Shown here: positions 35,244 through 42,214 of the stretch, piece by piece
Layout: every line of letters starts with the position of its first letter
How positions within the stretch are numbered: position 1 is the stretch's first letter
Assembly: GCF_018918075.1 (NCBI RefSeq)
Contig: NZ_JAHLPW010000025.1
Coordinates: 1 to 42,214, forward strand
Source: Virgibacillus sp. MSJ-26
GTDB lineage: Bacteria > Bacillota > Bacilli > Bacillales > Amphibacillaceae
Length of the DNA stretch: 42,214 nucleotides
Reading direction: 5' to 3'
Notes under the pieces: generated by a model
What the model saw: the letters and a program-made list of their open reading frames with translations, nothing else
Databases searched by the model: none
What the model was told of the DNA's origin: nothing
Made by a program: the position numbers and the translations under genes

Positions 35244-36479
35244 TTACTTATATTCTTTAAATATTAAAGATGCATTATGGCCTCCAAAGCCTAATGAGTT
35301 ACTTAGAACCGCATTAACTTGTTGTTTACGTGATTCATTCGGTACATAGTCTAGATCACAATTCGGATCTGGTGTTTCATAGTTTATCGTTGGTGGGATG
35401 ATATTATCGTTAATAACTTTTACCGAAATAACAGCCTCTACCCCACCTGCTGCACCTAACAAATGACCAGTCATGGATTTTGTTGATGAGACTGGCAGCC
35501 TTTTGGCATATTCTCCAAACACATCCTTAATGGCTGATGATTCATAAGGATCGTTCAAGTCTGTACTTGTGCCATGGGCATTAATATAATTAATATCCTC
35601 TGGCTTTAACTTTGCATCTTCAAGCGCCTGCTTCATAGCCCGCTTAGCACCTTCGCCATCTTCAGCTGGAGCAGTGATATGGTAAGCATCACCTGTTGAG
35701 CCATACCCGACAATCTCAGCATAAATTGTCGCACCACGCTCTAATGCACTGTCTAATGTTTCAAGAACTAAAATTCCAGCTCCTTCTCCCATCACAAATC
35801 CGTCACGATTTTTATCGAATGGGCGACTTGCTTTCGCTGGATCTTCGTTAAATGACAATGCCTTCATGGATGAGAATCCAGCGAAAGCCATATTGGTTAT
35901 CGGGGCTTCTGTTCCACCGGTAATTATATAATCAACATCTCCCCGCTTCACTGCTTTATACGCGTCCCCAATGGAATTCGCTCCTGAAGCACACGCCGTC
36001 ACTGTACATGAATTGATTCCTTTTGCTCCAAGTTGAATGGATACTTGTCCAGCAGCCATATCGGGAATCATCATTGGTACGAAAAAAGGACTTACGCGGC
36101 GATAACCTTTATTCAAAAACCGCTCATGTTGTTCCTCATACGTTCCCATTCCACCGATTCCTGAACCAATCCATACACCAACTCGATCAGCTATTTTTTC
36201 ATCAATCACTAAGTTAGCGTCTTCTACAGCCATTTTAGAAGCAGCCACAGCATATTGGGTAAATAAATCCATTTTACGGGCATCTTTTTTAGATATATAA
36301 GGTGTATAATCAAAGCCTTTCACTTCTGCTGCTATTTTTGCAGGGAAGTCATCTTTGTTTACCTTGGTGACATAATCAATACCTGATACTCCTTTTAATA
36401 AATTATCCCACATGGAATCGACATTATTACCGACAGGAGTAACAGCACCAAGCCCTGTTACGACCACTCTTCTTTCCAT
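35244..36479 (-). CDS. fabF: Beta-ketoacyl-ACP synthase II
   Basis: Condensing enzyme that elongates acyl-ACP with malonyl-ACP in fatty-acid synthesis. 411 residues. The catalytic triad is C163 (TACASGANS), H302 ([11 protein letters not shown]) and H339 ([12 protein letters not shown]). The start ATG has GGAGGAT about 8 nt upstream. It lies 39 bp after fabH in one operon controlled by a FapR-like operator. Length and motifs are normal. Confidence 0.97.
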   Translation of the reverse strand: MERRVVVTGLGAVTPVGNNVDSMWDNLLKGVSGIDYVTKVNKDDFPAKIAAEVKGFDYTPYISKKDARKMDLFTQYAVAASKMAVEDANLVIDEKIADRVGVWIGSGIGGMGTYEEQHERFLNKGYRRVSPFFVPMMIPDMAAGQVSIQLGAKGINSCTVTACASGANSIGDAYKAVKRGDVDYIITGGTEAPITNMAFAGFSSMKALSFNEDPAKASRPFDKNRDGFVMGEGAGILVLETLDSALERGATIYAEIVGYGSTGDAYHITAPAEDGEGAKRAMKQALEDAKLKPEDINYINAHGTSTDLNDPYESSAIKDVFGEYAKRLPVSSTKSMTGHLLGAAGGVEAVISVKVINDNIIPPTINYETPDPNCDLDYVPNESRKQQVNAVLSNSLGFGGHNASLIFKEYK

Positions 36480-36518
36480 TGAACATCCTCCTATAATCCT
36501 TGATCTCTATGTCCTATT

Positions 36519-37457
36519 TTATCTGCCCCAACGTAGTGCAATCGCACCCCAAGTAAGACCTGCTCCAAAACCGACCATGACAATTAAGTCGCCATCTTCA
36601 ATCTTACCATTCTTAACAGCCTCAGATAAAGCCATTGGTATAGATGCAGAAGAGTTATTACCATATTTTTTAATTGAAGTCGCCATTTTATCCTCAGAAA
36701 TGCCTAGACGTTGTCGGGCGGCCTCCATGATACGGATATTGGCCTGGTGTGGGATAAGGTAGTCAATATCCTCTTTTTTATAACCTGACTCCTCAATCAC
36801 TTTCACCGCAGAATCTGGCATTTGTCTAACAGCAAATTTAAAGACCTCGCGTCCATTCATTATAAGATGATTTTTATCATTTTGATATAAATGCTCACCA
36901 CCTGAACCGTTTGCTCCAAGTTCGAATGATAAAATCCCTTTTCCTTCAGAAACTTCTCCCATAACAGCCGCACCTGCACCGTCACCAAAGAGTACACATG
37001 TATTTCGGTCTGACCAGTCCGTGATTTTTGATAACTTCTCAACACCAATCACGAGCACATGTTTATATACCCCTGTCTGGATGAATTGCTGTCCTGTCAC
37101 CACACCATACATAAATCCAGCACAAGCAGCACTCACATCCATAGCAGCTGCTTTTGTTGCCCCCAAGCGTTCTTGGAGCATACATGAAACTGATGGAAAA
37201 GGCGTATCAGGTGTAACTGTCGAAACTAGTATTAAATCAATATCTTCAGCTGACACATTAGCTTCTTCTAAAGCATCCTTAGCGGCATAATATGCCATAT
37301 CTGACGTATCTATATCATCGGTTGCAATCCTACGTTCTTCTATACCTGTCCGTGACGTAATCCATTCGTCACTCGTATCTACCATTTTTTCCAAATCAGC
37401 GTTTGTTAGTACATTTTCGGGTGCATAATGACCCGTACCCAGTAAACCAACATCCAT
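36519..37457 (-). CDS. fabH: Beta-ketoacyl-ACP synthase III
   Basis: Starts fatty-acid synthesis by condensing an acyl-CoA (often branched in Bacillaceae) with malonyl-ACP. 312 residues. The catalytic residues are C112 ([10 protein letters not shown]), H237 ([10 protein letters not shown]) and N267 ([10 protein letters not shown]). It corresponds to B. subtilis fabHA, upstream of fabF. First gene of the operon, with promoter and FapR-like site 38-80 bp upstream. Confidence 0.96.
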   Translation of the reverse strand: MDVGLLGTGHYAPENVLTNADLEKMVDTSDEWITSRTGIEERRIATDDIDTSDMAYYAAKDALEEANVSAEDIDLILVSTVTPDTPFPSVSCMLQERLGATKAAAMDVSAACAGFMYGVVTGQQFIQTGVYKHVLVIGVEKLSKITDWSDRNTCVLFGDGAGAAVMGEVSEGKGILSFELGANGSGGEHLYQNDKNHLIMNGREVFKFAVRQMPDSAVKVIEESGYKKEDIDYLIPHQANIRIMEAARQRLGISEDKMATSIKKYGNNSSASIPMALSEAVKNGKIEDGDLIVMVGFGAGLTWGAIALRWGR

Positions 37458-37494
37458 ATAGACATCCCCTTACAGTAATGTTTATCATCAAATC

Positions 37495-37539
37495 TTATGA
37501 CTTGGTACTAATTTTAATGCATAATTCACTTCGATGCAA
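37495..37539 (-). promoter_or_regulatory. fabH promoter overlapped by a FapR-like operator
   Basis: On the minus strand TTGCAT (37534-37539), 17-nt spacer, TAAAAT (37511-37516), then a 17-bp site TTAGTACCAAGTCATAA (37495-37511) covering the predicted start. The left half TTAGTACC matches FapR boxes fully, the right half partly. FapR represses fab genes until malonyl-CoA releases it. fabH-fabF are known FapR targets in B. subtilis. Confidence 0.75.
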
Positions 37540-37622
37540 GTTCATTTTTTCAAAAGAATAAAGGAGTATTATATTTTATTGAAGTTGTACCTTAGGACAC
37601 TACTTAGCTTGCGATCATATTT

Positions 37623-38582
37623 CTATCTTTGATATGGAAGAAGTCCTGTTTTTTTATACTTCTCAATCTCGTCATTCAGCATATTTTGGTACTCTTCTGG
37701 CACGGTTGGACTAAATTCTCCTAAAGAAACAATGTCATCTTCAAAACCAAATGTTAAAATTCCTTCTTCTAGGTCGCCGCGATTAAACTTTTTAGCAATT
37801 TGTTCGTATGTTCTTTCAACATCGCGGACAGTACTTGTCAAGACTTTGGTAGAGTCAACCCTATCTGGTCTTTCCAAGAAACCTATCGCATTGATATTAT
37901 TTTCACTCGCACTATTAATAATGTCTTCACTAAAAAAGTTACCTGCAGGATAAATAACGTCTATTTGTTTTTCAGACATTTTTTCATAACGTTGCATAGC
38001 TACATTTTTATCATCCCAGTCATTAATATAATCAATATGTATATCTGCTAATTGATTTTCATATTTAGCTCCTTCAAAAAAGCCCTCAATCTCAGGTTGC
38101 CATTCATACGCAGATATAGCTGCGATATGGTTTGTTTTTGTCATTTTTCCGGCGACCATACCTGCAAAGAAACCCAAGGCATGGGAGTTAAACTGAACAC
38201 TTGTCACGTTTTCAGCATAATGGTTGCCGTTAAAGTAAATAAAATGAACGTCAGGATACTGACTTGCGATTTCTACAAATGTTTTACCAAAATAACTGCC
38301 ATGACCATAAATGAGATTAACACCCTCTTCTACAAAATCATCCACTGCATGAATTATTTTTTGTTTCTCATTTATATTTTCTTCATATATCGTATCTGTT
38401 TCAAATTCATCTTTAAGATGTTGTAAACTTTGTAAACCTTTTTTATTCCATGTACTATCGTCAAGGGAGCCTTCTACGAGCATTCCCACTTTGTTTATTT
38501 TATTATTATCAAGAAACTGAATGCATCCGGTCATCATTACAATTACAATGAGTAGGCTGATCAAAAAATAAATTTTCTTCAA
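37623..38582 (-). CDS. med: Med-like lipoprotein (BMP family), competence activator
   Basis: 319 residues. A lipoprotein signal: MKKIYFLISLLIVIVMMTGC with the lipid-modified Cys at residue 20. The rest is a substrate-binding protein of the BMP/PnrA family (VGMLVEGSLDDSTWNKKGLQ, then YGHGSYFGKTFVEIA). In B. subtilis Med raises comK expression and lies between yjaV and fabHA, as here. The start is TTG 38582 with GGAGTG 6 nt upstream; a longer frame from 38618 has no ribosome site. comZ, which follows med in B. subtilis, is not found in the 165-bp gap to fabH. Confidence 0.87.
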   Translation of the reverse strand: MKKIYFLISLLIVIVMMTGCIQFLDNNKINKVGMLVEGSLDDSTWNKKGLQSLQHLKDEFETDTIYEENINEKQKIIHAVDDFVEEGVNLIYGHGSYFGKTFVEIASQYPDVHFIYFNGNHYAENVTSVQFNSHALGFFAGMVAGKMTKTNHIAAISAYEWQPEIEGFFEGAKYENQLADIHIDYINDWDDKNVAMQRYEKMSEKQIDVIYPAGNFFSEDIINSASENNINAIGFLERPDRVDSTKVLTSTVRDVERTYEQIAKKFNRGDLEEGILTFGFEDDIVSLGEFSPTVPEEYQNMLNDEIEKYKKTGLLPYQR

Positions 38583-38614
38583 TGTATGCACTCCATTCAA
38601 GTCCACAGTCTGAT

Positions 38615-39196
38615 TCAATAAAAAGTTTGGAACTTCTGATAGTGCTCCAGCACTTTATTAAAATCATTTTGTATAGACCTATTGTCACGAAGATAAACAA
38701 AGTTTTCAAGTAGCGCATTAGATATATTTTTTTCTCGCCTGGAAAGCACACGGATTGTGGATGGCAGATAGGTATTAATATTGACCCATTGGTATATAGC
38801 AGATACAAAATCCTCTATGCTAGCGGCTCCTTGAAGTAGTTTCTCTTTCTGCTTTTCATTCATTTTGATTTTTTCAGCAGGCATCCACTCACCTATTAAA
38901 TAAGGAGCATAGACAATATGCTCTATATTTTCATGAATCGATTCCGGCTTTATAATCTTTAAAATGGACTCATGGTTAGTATCAGTATTACATACTTCAA
39001 TAATTAAATGTTTTTTTTCTTTCTTATTGATTGGGTTAAGTGAAAAAGAGTCATTTCGAGCTACAAACATGGACAAAAATTCTTTTTTAGGTGTATCAAC
39101 ATTGTCTTTGCCGATCACAGTATAGCCTTCTTCAAGCAAACGGTTAATAAGATGAAAACCTATCCAATGAAAACAATTTTCAACTCTAATATACAT
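38615..39196 (-). CDS. yjaV: YjaV-like protein (NAD-epimerase-like N-terminus)
   Basis: 193 residues. The N-terminus (WIGFHLINRLLEEGYTVIG) resembles the nucleotide-binding start of extended short-chain dehydrogenases, but the glycine-rich loop is degenerate and the protein is too short for a full enzyme. It is therefore probably not catalytic. The call rests mainly on its place upstream of med, where B. subtilis has yjaV of almost the same length. GGAGGTAAAATT precedes the ATG. It ends 32 bp before med in the same direction. Confidence 0.75.
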   Translation of the reverse strand: MYIRVENCFHWIGFHLINRLLEEGYTVIGKDNVDTPKKEFLSMFVARNDSFSLNPINKKEKKHLIIEVCNTDTNHESILKIIKPESIHENIEHIVYAPYLIGEWMPAEKIKMNEKQKEKLLQGAASIEDFVSAIYQWVNINTYLPSTIRVLSRREKNISNALLENFVYLRDNRSIQNDFNKVLEHYQKFQTFY

Positions 39197-39322
39197 AATT
39201 TTACCTCCATTTTATTCTTTCTTATAAAACGCTTTTATTTTAGGGCTTATTTTGATAAACTGTAAACATACATTGTGTTTATTTAAGTAATTTTAATCAA
39301 CATTGTGAATGAGGTGTTAGTG

Positions 39323-39502
39323 GTGCGATACATAATGGTAGCAATTTGGTCCATTCTTATTGGAGCGGTTGTTTCTTACGTTCTTACAAGTATGGCTAAT
39401 GAACCGTTCAATTTAACTTCAACCTTTGTATTAGCTGCAATTTTTGCGATATTTGTCATCCTCATGGGGGATGTCGTCTTAAAAGAACGGAACGAACACT
39501 AA
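39323..39502 (+). CDS. yjzD: DUF2929 small membrane protein (YjzD)
   Basis: 59 residues with two transmembrane helices (about 3-21 and 31-49). The pattern RYIMVAIWSILIGAVVSYVL and a C-terminal VILMGDVV fits DUF2929/YjzD. I use the GTG at 39323 with GAGGTG 6 nt upstream; longer frames from 39305 run over the ribosome site. Divergent from yjaV, as the B. subtilis order suggests. The function is unknown. Confidence 0.82.
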   Translation: MRYIMVAIWSILIGAVVSYVLTSMANEPFNLTSTFVLAAIFAIFVILMGDVVLKERNEH

Positions 39503-39515
39503 AATATCCAATGAA

Positions 39516-39554
39516 GAACCCTTGCCATTAGTCTATGATGGCAAGGGTTTTTTC
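39516..39554 (+). terminator. yjzD terminator
   Basis: Arms AACCCTTGCCAT and ATGGCAAGGGTT, then six Ts. Confidence 0.92.
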
Positions 39555-39596
39555 TTGTGTTCTTTAACCACTTTATAAAAAAAGAACATTAATACC

Positions 39597-39944
39597 TTAA
39601 TACCAAGGTAATATACTGATTGCCGTTAAAGCTGCTAACGGCAATATTAATCTTTTAAACCTATTCCCTGGCCCGTAACCCCCTCCATATCCGCCATAAC
39701 CTCCATAGCCTGGATAACCGTAACCGGGAGGTCCATAACCATATTGCCGATCAAAATGACGCTGATCAGACTCCATGTTCCCCTGTATTTCATGTGGTTC
39801 TATCGGCACTGCCATATACACATATTCATCGTCCAACCCAGTCACAATTCCATCTAATTTTGAACCATCATGTGTCTCAGCTAGGACATATGAGTGCATA
39901 TGCTGCTTACATAAATCATACATATGTTTATTATCATGTCTCAT
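39597..39944 (-). CDS. Gly/Tyr-rich small protein with Sm-like N-terminus
   Basis: 115 residues in three parts: an N-terminal Sm-like strand region (about 15-50, with LDGIVTGLDDEYVYMAV); a Gly/Tyr/Pro-rich stretch (about 68-93, repeats of GYG and GGY); and a basic-hydrophobic tail FKRLILPLAALTAISILPWY. I do not know a name. The architecture recalls spore-surface and cell-surface proteins of Bacillaceae. GAGGAGG lies about 8 nt before the ATG. A weak sigma-K-like -10 (AATAGTCTA) is visible upstream, with AC 16 nt before it. Confidence 0.72.
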   Translation of the reverse strand: MRHDNKHMYDLCKQHMHSYVLAETHDGSKLDGIVTGLDDEYVYMAVPIEPHEIQGNMESDQRHFDRQYGYGPPGYGYPGYGGYGGYGGGYGPGNRFKRLILPLAALTAISILPWY

Positions 39945-40040
39945 ATTCTTATTACCTCCTCACATCTAGACTATTCAAAAGCCTATAACTCGTGACGCTA
40001 GTTTGATGTTTTATTTATGATTTTATTTAGGAGGCTGCCT

Positions 40041-40862
40041 ATGCTAATATCCGCAAAACTATGGCTATTGTTAAAGTATTTTATTTTAGGAACAGTACAA
40101 GGATTAACCGAACCGCTACCTGTATCGTCAAGCGGCCATATGGTTATGTTACGTCATTTATTTGCAATTGAAAGCAACGGATTATCTTTTGAAATTCTTG
40201 TCAATGCTGCGTCCCTTTTGGCAATATTACTTATTTATCGAAAAGATATTTTTCGTTTACTTAAAAATGGGACACGCTACTTAATATATCAAAACGCAAG
40301 TGAGAAAAGTGATGGATTTTATGTCGTTTTACTCGTGATAGCGACAGTTCCTACCGCTATCACTGGTCTTTTGTTTGAAGATTTCATTAGTGAGTCGTTG
40401 GGTTCTATAAAAACTGTAGGTGTCACACTTATAGTCACAGCATATGCTCTATGGCTCATTCGTAATCTAAAAGGGTCAAAAGATGATCAGCAAATAACAA
40501 TCAAAGATGCACTTATTGTAGGGCTTGCGCAATCTGTCGCTCTTGTACCGGGGATCAGTCGATCGGGGGCAACAATTGTTGCTGCAATGTTACTTGGTAT
40601 GAAGAAAGAGTCGGCCTTACGTTTTTCATTCTTGCTCTATATTCCTGTCAGTTTGGGCATCACAATACTATCGATTGGTGATATAGTGAAAGACTCTCAG
40701 TTTAATTTACTAGCCATCCCTTATACCATTGCTTTCATTTCGTCTCTAATAGCTTCTTTTTTGGCGCTAAAATGGTTTATTAATATAATGAAGAAAGGGA
40801 AACTTATTTACTTTTCCCTTTATTGTTTAGCTATCGGTGTTTTGATCATTATTTTCACCTAG
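40041..40862 (+). CDS. uppP: Undecaprenyl-diphosphate phosphatase-like protein (UppP/BacA)
   Basis: Integral membrane protein of 273 residues with about eight helices, of the family that dephosphorylates undecaprenyl diphosphate for cell-wall recycling. Motifs: QGLTEPLPVSSSGHM (residues 20-34) and PGISRSGATIVAAMLLG. The first acidic residue of the usual EGxxE motif is Gln here (Q20), while E24, H33 and the SRS arginine are kept. I use the ATG at 40041 with AGGAGG 6 nt upstream, not 40017. It is likely a paralogue of the main UppP. Resistance to bacitracin is a known effect of the family. Confidence 0.87.
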   Translation: MLISAKLWLLLKYFILGTVQGLTEPLPVSSSGHMVMLRHLFAIESNGLSFEILVNAASLLAILLIYRKDIFRLLKNGTRYLIYQNASEKSDGFYVVLLVIATVPTAITGLLFEDFISESLGSIKTVGVTLIVTAYALWLIRNLKGSKDDQQITIKDALIVGLAQSVALVPGISRSGATIVAAMLLGMKKESALRFSFLLYIPVSLGITILSIGDIVKDSQFNLLAIPYTIAFISSLIASFLALKWFINIMKKGKLIYFSLYCLAIGVLIIIFT

Positions 40863-40893
40863 AATTCCGCTTAAAAAACTGAATAGAATACAA

Positions 40894-40940
40894 AAGCAAA
40901 TCAACCTCTTGTAATTTAGAGGTTGATTTGCTTAACTTTT
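40894..40940. terminator. Bidirectional terminator after uppP
   Basis: Perfect arms AAGCAAATCAACCTC and GAGGTTGATTTGCTT around 10 nt, between converging uppP and DUF2249. Confidence 0.92.
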
Positions 40941-41180
40941 TTATATTTTACCAATTATAACTCGCCATTTGTCTGGTCCGGTTTGTAGGTATTCCCATTT
41001 AAATGCACCTTCGCGTTCTATCATAAATTGATAATGTAATGGTTTTGGATCATGATCATTTGATAGTTCAAAGCTTTCGCCAGGTTTTAACTTATCAAAG
41101 GTTTCGATAATTTTTGGATGTCGGATTTTAGGTTCTAAGTCGGGAGCATATATTTTTGCAACACATTTTAACTGGGGCAT
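40941..41180 (-). CDS. DUF2249 domain protein
   Basis: 79 residues, one DUF2249 domain. The diagnostic stretch is FDKLKPGESFELSNDHDPKP, with LHYQF and a C-terminal WRVIIGKI. Such proteins are often encoded with nitrosative-stress, denitrification or Crp/Fnr genes; the molecular role is unproven. AGGAGAG lies about 8 nt before the ATG. Divergent from the Crp/Fnr regulator across a shared control region. Confidence 0.88.
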   Translation of the reverse strand: MPQLKCVAKIYAPDLEPKIRHPKIIETFDKLKPGESFELSNDHDPKPLHYQFMIEREGAFKWEYLQTGPDKWRVIIGKI

Positions 41181-41198
41181 TTTTCACACTCTCCTATA

Positions 41199-41285
41199 CT
41201 TATATTTATTTTACATTTCTATTGTAACTTTCCTTTAGAATGATGTCTGTGACGTCACGCATCATCCAACGTGATATTCATCACA
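41199..41285. promoter_or_regulatory. Control region between DUF2249 and the Crp/Fnr gene
   Basis: On the minus strand TTACAA (41222-41227), 17-nt spacer, TATAAG (41199-41204) serves DUF2249. Upstream are a palindrome GTGACGTCAC (41249-41258) and a TGTGA-N6-TCACA-like box CGTGATATTCATCACA (41270-41285). A plus-strand promoter for the regulator may be TTATAA-N17-TATTAT ending at 41329. Binding by the divergent Crp/Fnr protein is inferred. Confidence 0.62.
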
Positions 41286-41370
41286 TGTTATTCTTTTGTT
41301 TTATAAACAATGTACTCTCATGCTATTATTAATTGAAGGTTCTTTTTATGTTGTGAAGGAGGCTGTTATT

Positions 41371-42060
41371 GTGAATGAATCGACTATTCAAAATTTGTTA
41401 CAACAATTTCCGATTTTTAAGGATTTAACTAATCTAGAAATGAAGCCAATATTAGAAATTGCGAATCATAGAATGTACAGGCAGGGCACTCACATATTCA
41501 TGCAAGGTGATCCTCTAACCAACGTCTATTTCATCCAACAAGGGAAAGTAAAAATATATCGAACTGATTTTCATGGGAAAGAGCAAATTGTTAATATGCT
41601 GCAAGCTGGGGATATGTTTCCACATCAGGGGTTTTTTAGACAAGACGATTACCCTGCTCATGCAGAAGTGGCGGAAGATGCCGTATTAATTTATATACCT
41701 ATTAGTTCATTTGAAACCATTCTCACATCCTATCCTGAAATAAGTATCAAATTACTACGAGTTCTCGGCGATATTATCGTGGATCTTCAAACTCGTCTGG
41801 AAGAAAAAATTTTACGCAATACATATGAGCAAATTATATTATTACTTTTACGCCTAGGTAAGAGCCATGGCAAAGTAATCGATGACCATATCATTCAAAT
41901 TAATACGCAATTTACAAATAAAGAATTAGCGAACATGATTGGTTCTAGTCGTGAAACAGTCAGTAGAACATTATCCCAGTTGAAAAAGGATAAAATTGTA
42001 TGCGAGAAAGAGAGCTTTTTGCTATTTGATAAAGAAGCATTGGAAAATGAATTATTTTAG
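41371..42060 (+). CDS. Crp/Fnr-family transcriptional regulator
   Basis: 229 residues from the GTG at 41371 (AAGGAGG 8 nt upstream; a longer frame from 41296 lacks a site). The N-terminal cyclic-nucleotide-binding-like beta-roll (about 10-125) has FMQGDPLTNVYFIQQGKVKI. A dimerisation helix follows, and a winged helix-turn-helix (about 165-220) with NKELANMIGSSRETVSRTLSQL. No cysteine cluster for an iron-sulfur centre is present, so it is not an oxygen-sensing Fnr. The recognition residues SRETVSR match E. coli CRP and would favour TGTGA half-sites. The effector is unknown. Confidence 0.9.
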   Translation: MNESTIQNLLQQFPIFKDLTNLEMKPILEIANHRMYRQGTHIFMQGDPLTNVYFIQQGKVKIYRTDFHGKEQIVNMLQAGDMFPHQGFFRQDDYPAHAEVAEDAVLIYIPISSFETILTSYPEISIKLLRVLGDIIVDLQTRLEEKILRNTYEQIILLLLRLGKSHGKVIDDHIIQINTQFTNKELANMIGSSRETVSRTLSQLKKDKIVCEKESFLLFDKEALENELF

Positions 42061-42103
42061 GGATTATTCTTGATTAAAAAAACTGTTAACAAGAATAAAC
42101 TGG

Positions 42104-42166
42104 ACCCTAGATAATAGACACTGATAAAAAACAGTCAGTCGCCCTCTATTATCTAGGGTTTTTTTA
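42104..42166 (+). terminator. Terminator of the Crp/Fnr gene
   Basis: Perfect 15-bp arms ACCCTAGATAATAGA and TCTATTATCTAGGGT, 25-nt loop, then seven Ts. A separate 9-bp inverted repeat (TTATTCTTG/CAAGAATAA) lies just before it. Confidence 0.88.
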
Positions 42167-42200
42167 TCGTACAATAAAATAAAATGATGAGGTGTGAATG

Positions 42201-42214
42201 ATGGGTGTCAATTA
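42201..42214 (+). CDS. Start of a gene cut by the window edge
   Basis: GAGGTG (42189-42194) is followed by ATG at 42201 (or 42198), reading M(M)GVN to the end of the window. Too short to identify. Confidence 0.5.

Overview
The window looks like chromosome from a low-GC, endospore-forming, flagellated member of the Bacillaceae. Spore-coat genes of the CotZ and CotO types with sigma-K-like promoters, a flagellin gene with a sigma-D promoter, the competence/Spx genes mecA, coiA, spx, spxH and med, a tryptophan T-box, and gene order shared with the Bacillus subtilis yja-yjb and yjc regions all point this way. Acidic proteins and the style of the intergenic repeats suggest a halophilic or alkaliphilic relative (Virgibacillus, Oceanobacillus or Halobacillus type). 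That genus-level guess is inference.

Layout. 1-1400: a short hairpin unit, flagellin (hag) on the minus strand with a CsrA-type leader, and tRNA-Val. 1550-5360: a heterodimeric ABC exporter pair preceded by an interspersed repeat. 5400-9250: yjcH-yjcG-yjcF and a DUF421 membrane protein, among several families of structured intergenic repeats. 9250-10900: spore-coat genes cotZ/Y and cotO, convergent, each with a sigma-K-like promoter. 10900-17740: mgtE, a frameshifted prpE, then yjbO, nadF and relQ on the minus strand, and yjbK, yjbI and spxH on the plus strand. 17740-20900: CRP/FNR-type boxes, a 58-residue membrane protein missed by length cut-offs, and an unknown protein plus CstA operon. 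20900-28500: pepF, coiA, mecA, spx and yjbC on the minus strand, with a class C group II intron inserted just after the mecA terminator. 28600-31700: a DUF4015 protein, a ferritin-like pseudogene, small membrane proteins and a flavin reductase. 31900-33200: T-box and trpS. 33270-39200: a DUF2642 protein, yjbA, a small membrane protein, fabF, fabH, med and yjaV on the minus strand. 39300-42214: yjzD, a Gly/Tyr-rich protein, an UppP-like phosphatase, DUF2249 and a divergent Crp/Fnr regulator, then the first codons of another gene.

How genes fit together. From right to left the core follows the B. subtilis order yjzD-yjaV-med-fabH-fabF-(yjbA-trpS)-yjbC-spx-mecA-coiA-pepF-spxH-yjbI-yjbK-relQ-nadF-yjbO-prpE-cotO-cotZ. 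The app and opp oligopeptide transporter operons, comZ and the thiamine genes are not seen here. The Spx module (spx, its adaptor SpxH, and MecA) is compact. relQ-nadF-yjbO form one operon joining (p)ppGpp and NADP supply. fabH-fabF carry a FapR-like operator. The Crp/Fnr protein at the right end has CRP-like recognition residues, and TGTGA-N6-TCACA boxes lie beside its own gene and upstream of the 58-residue membrane gene.

The least explained signals are the structured repeats. Three copies of a roughly 105-130 bp element (5433, 5713 and 8051) fold as multi-branched structures, and their closing and apical stems differ in sequence while pairing is kept. A second family (1556, 9050 and fragments elsewhere) supplies one copy that runs in frame into an ABC-transporter ORF. 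Two fragment tails of this second family contain consensus DnaA boxes.
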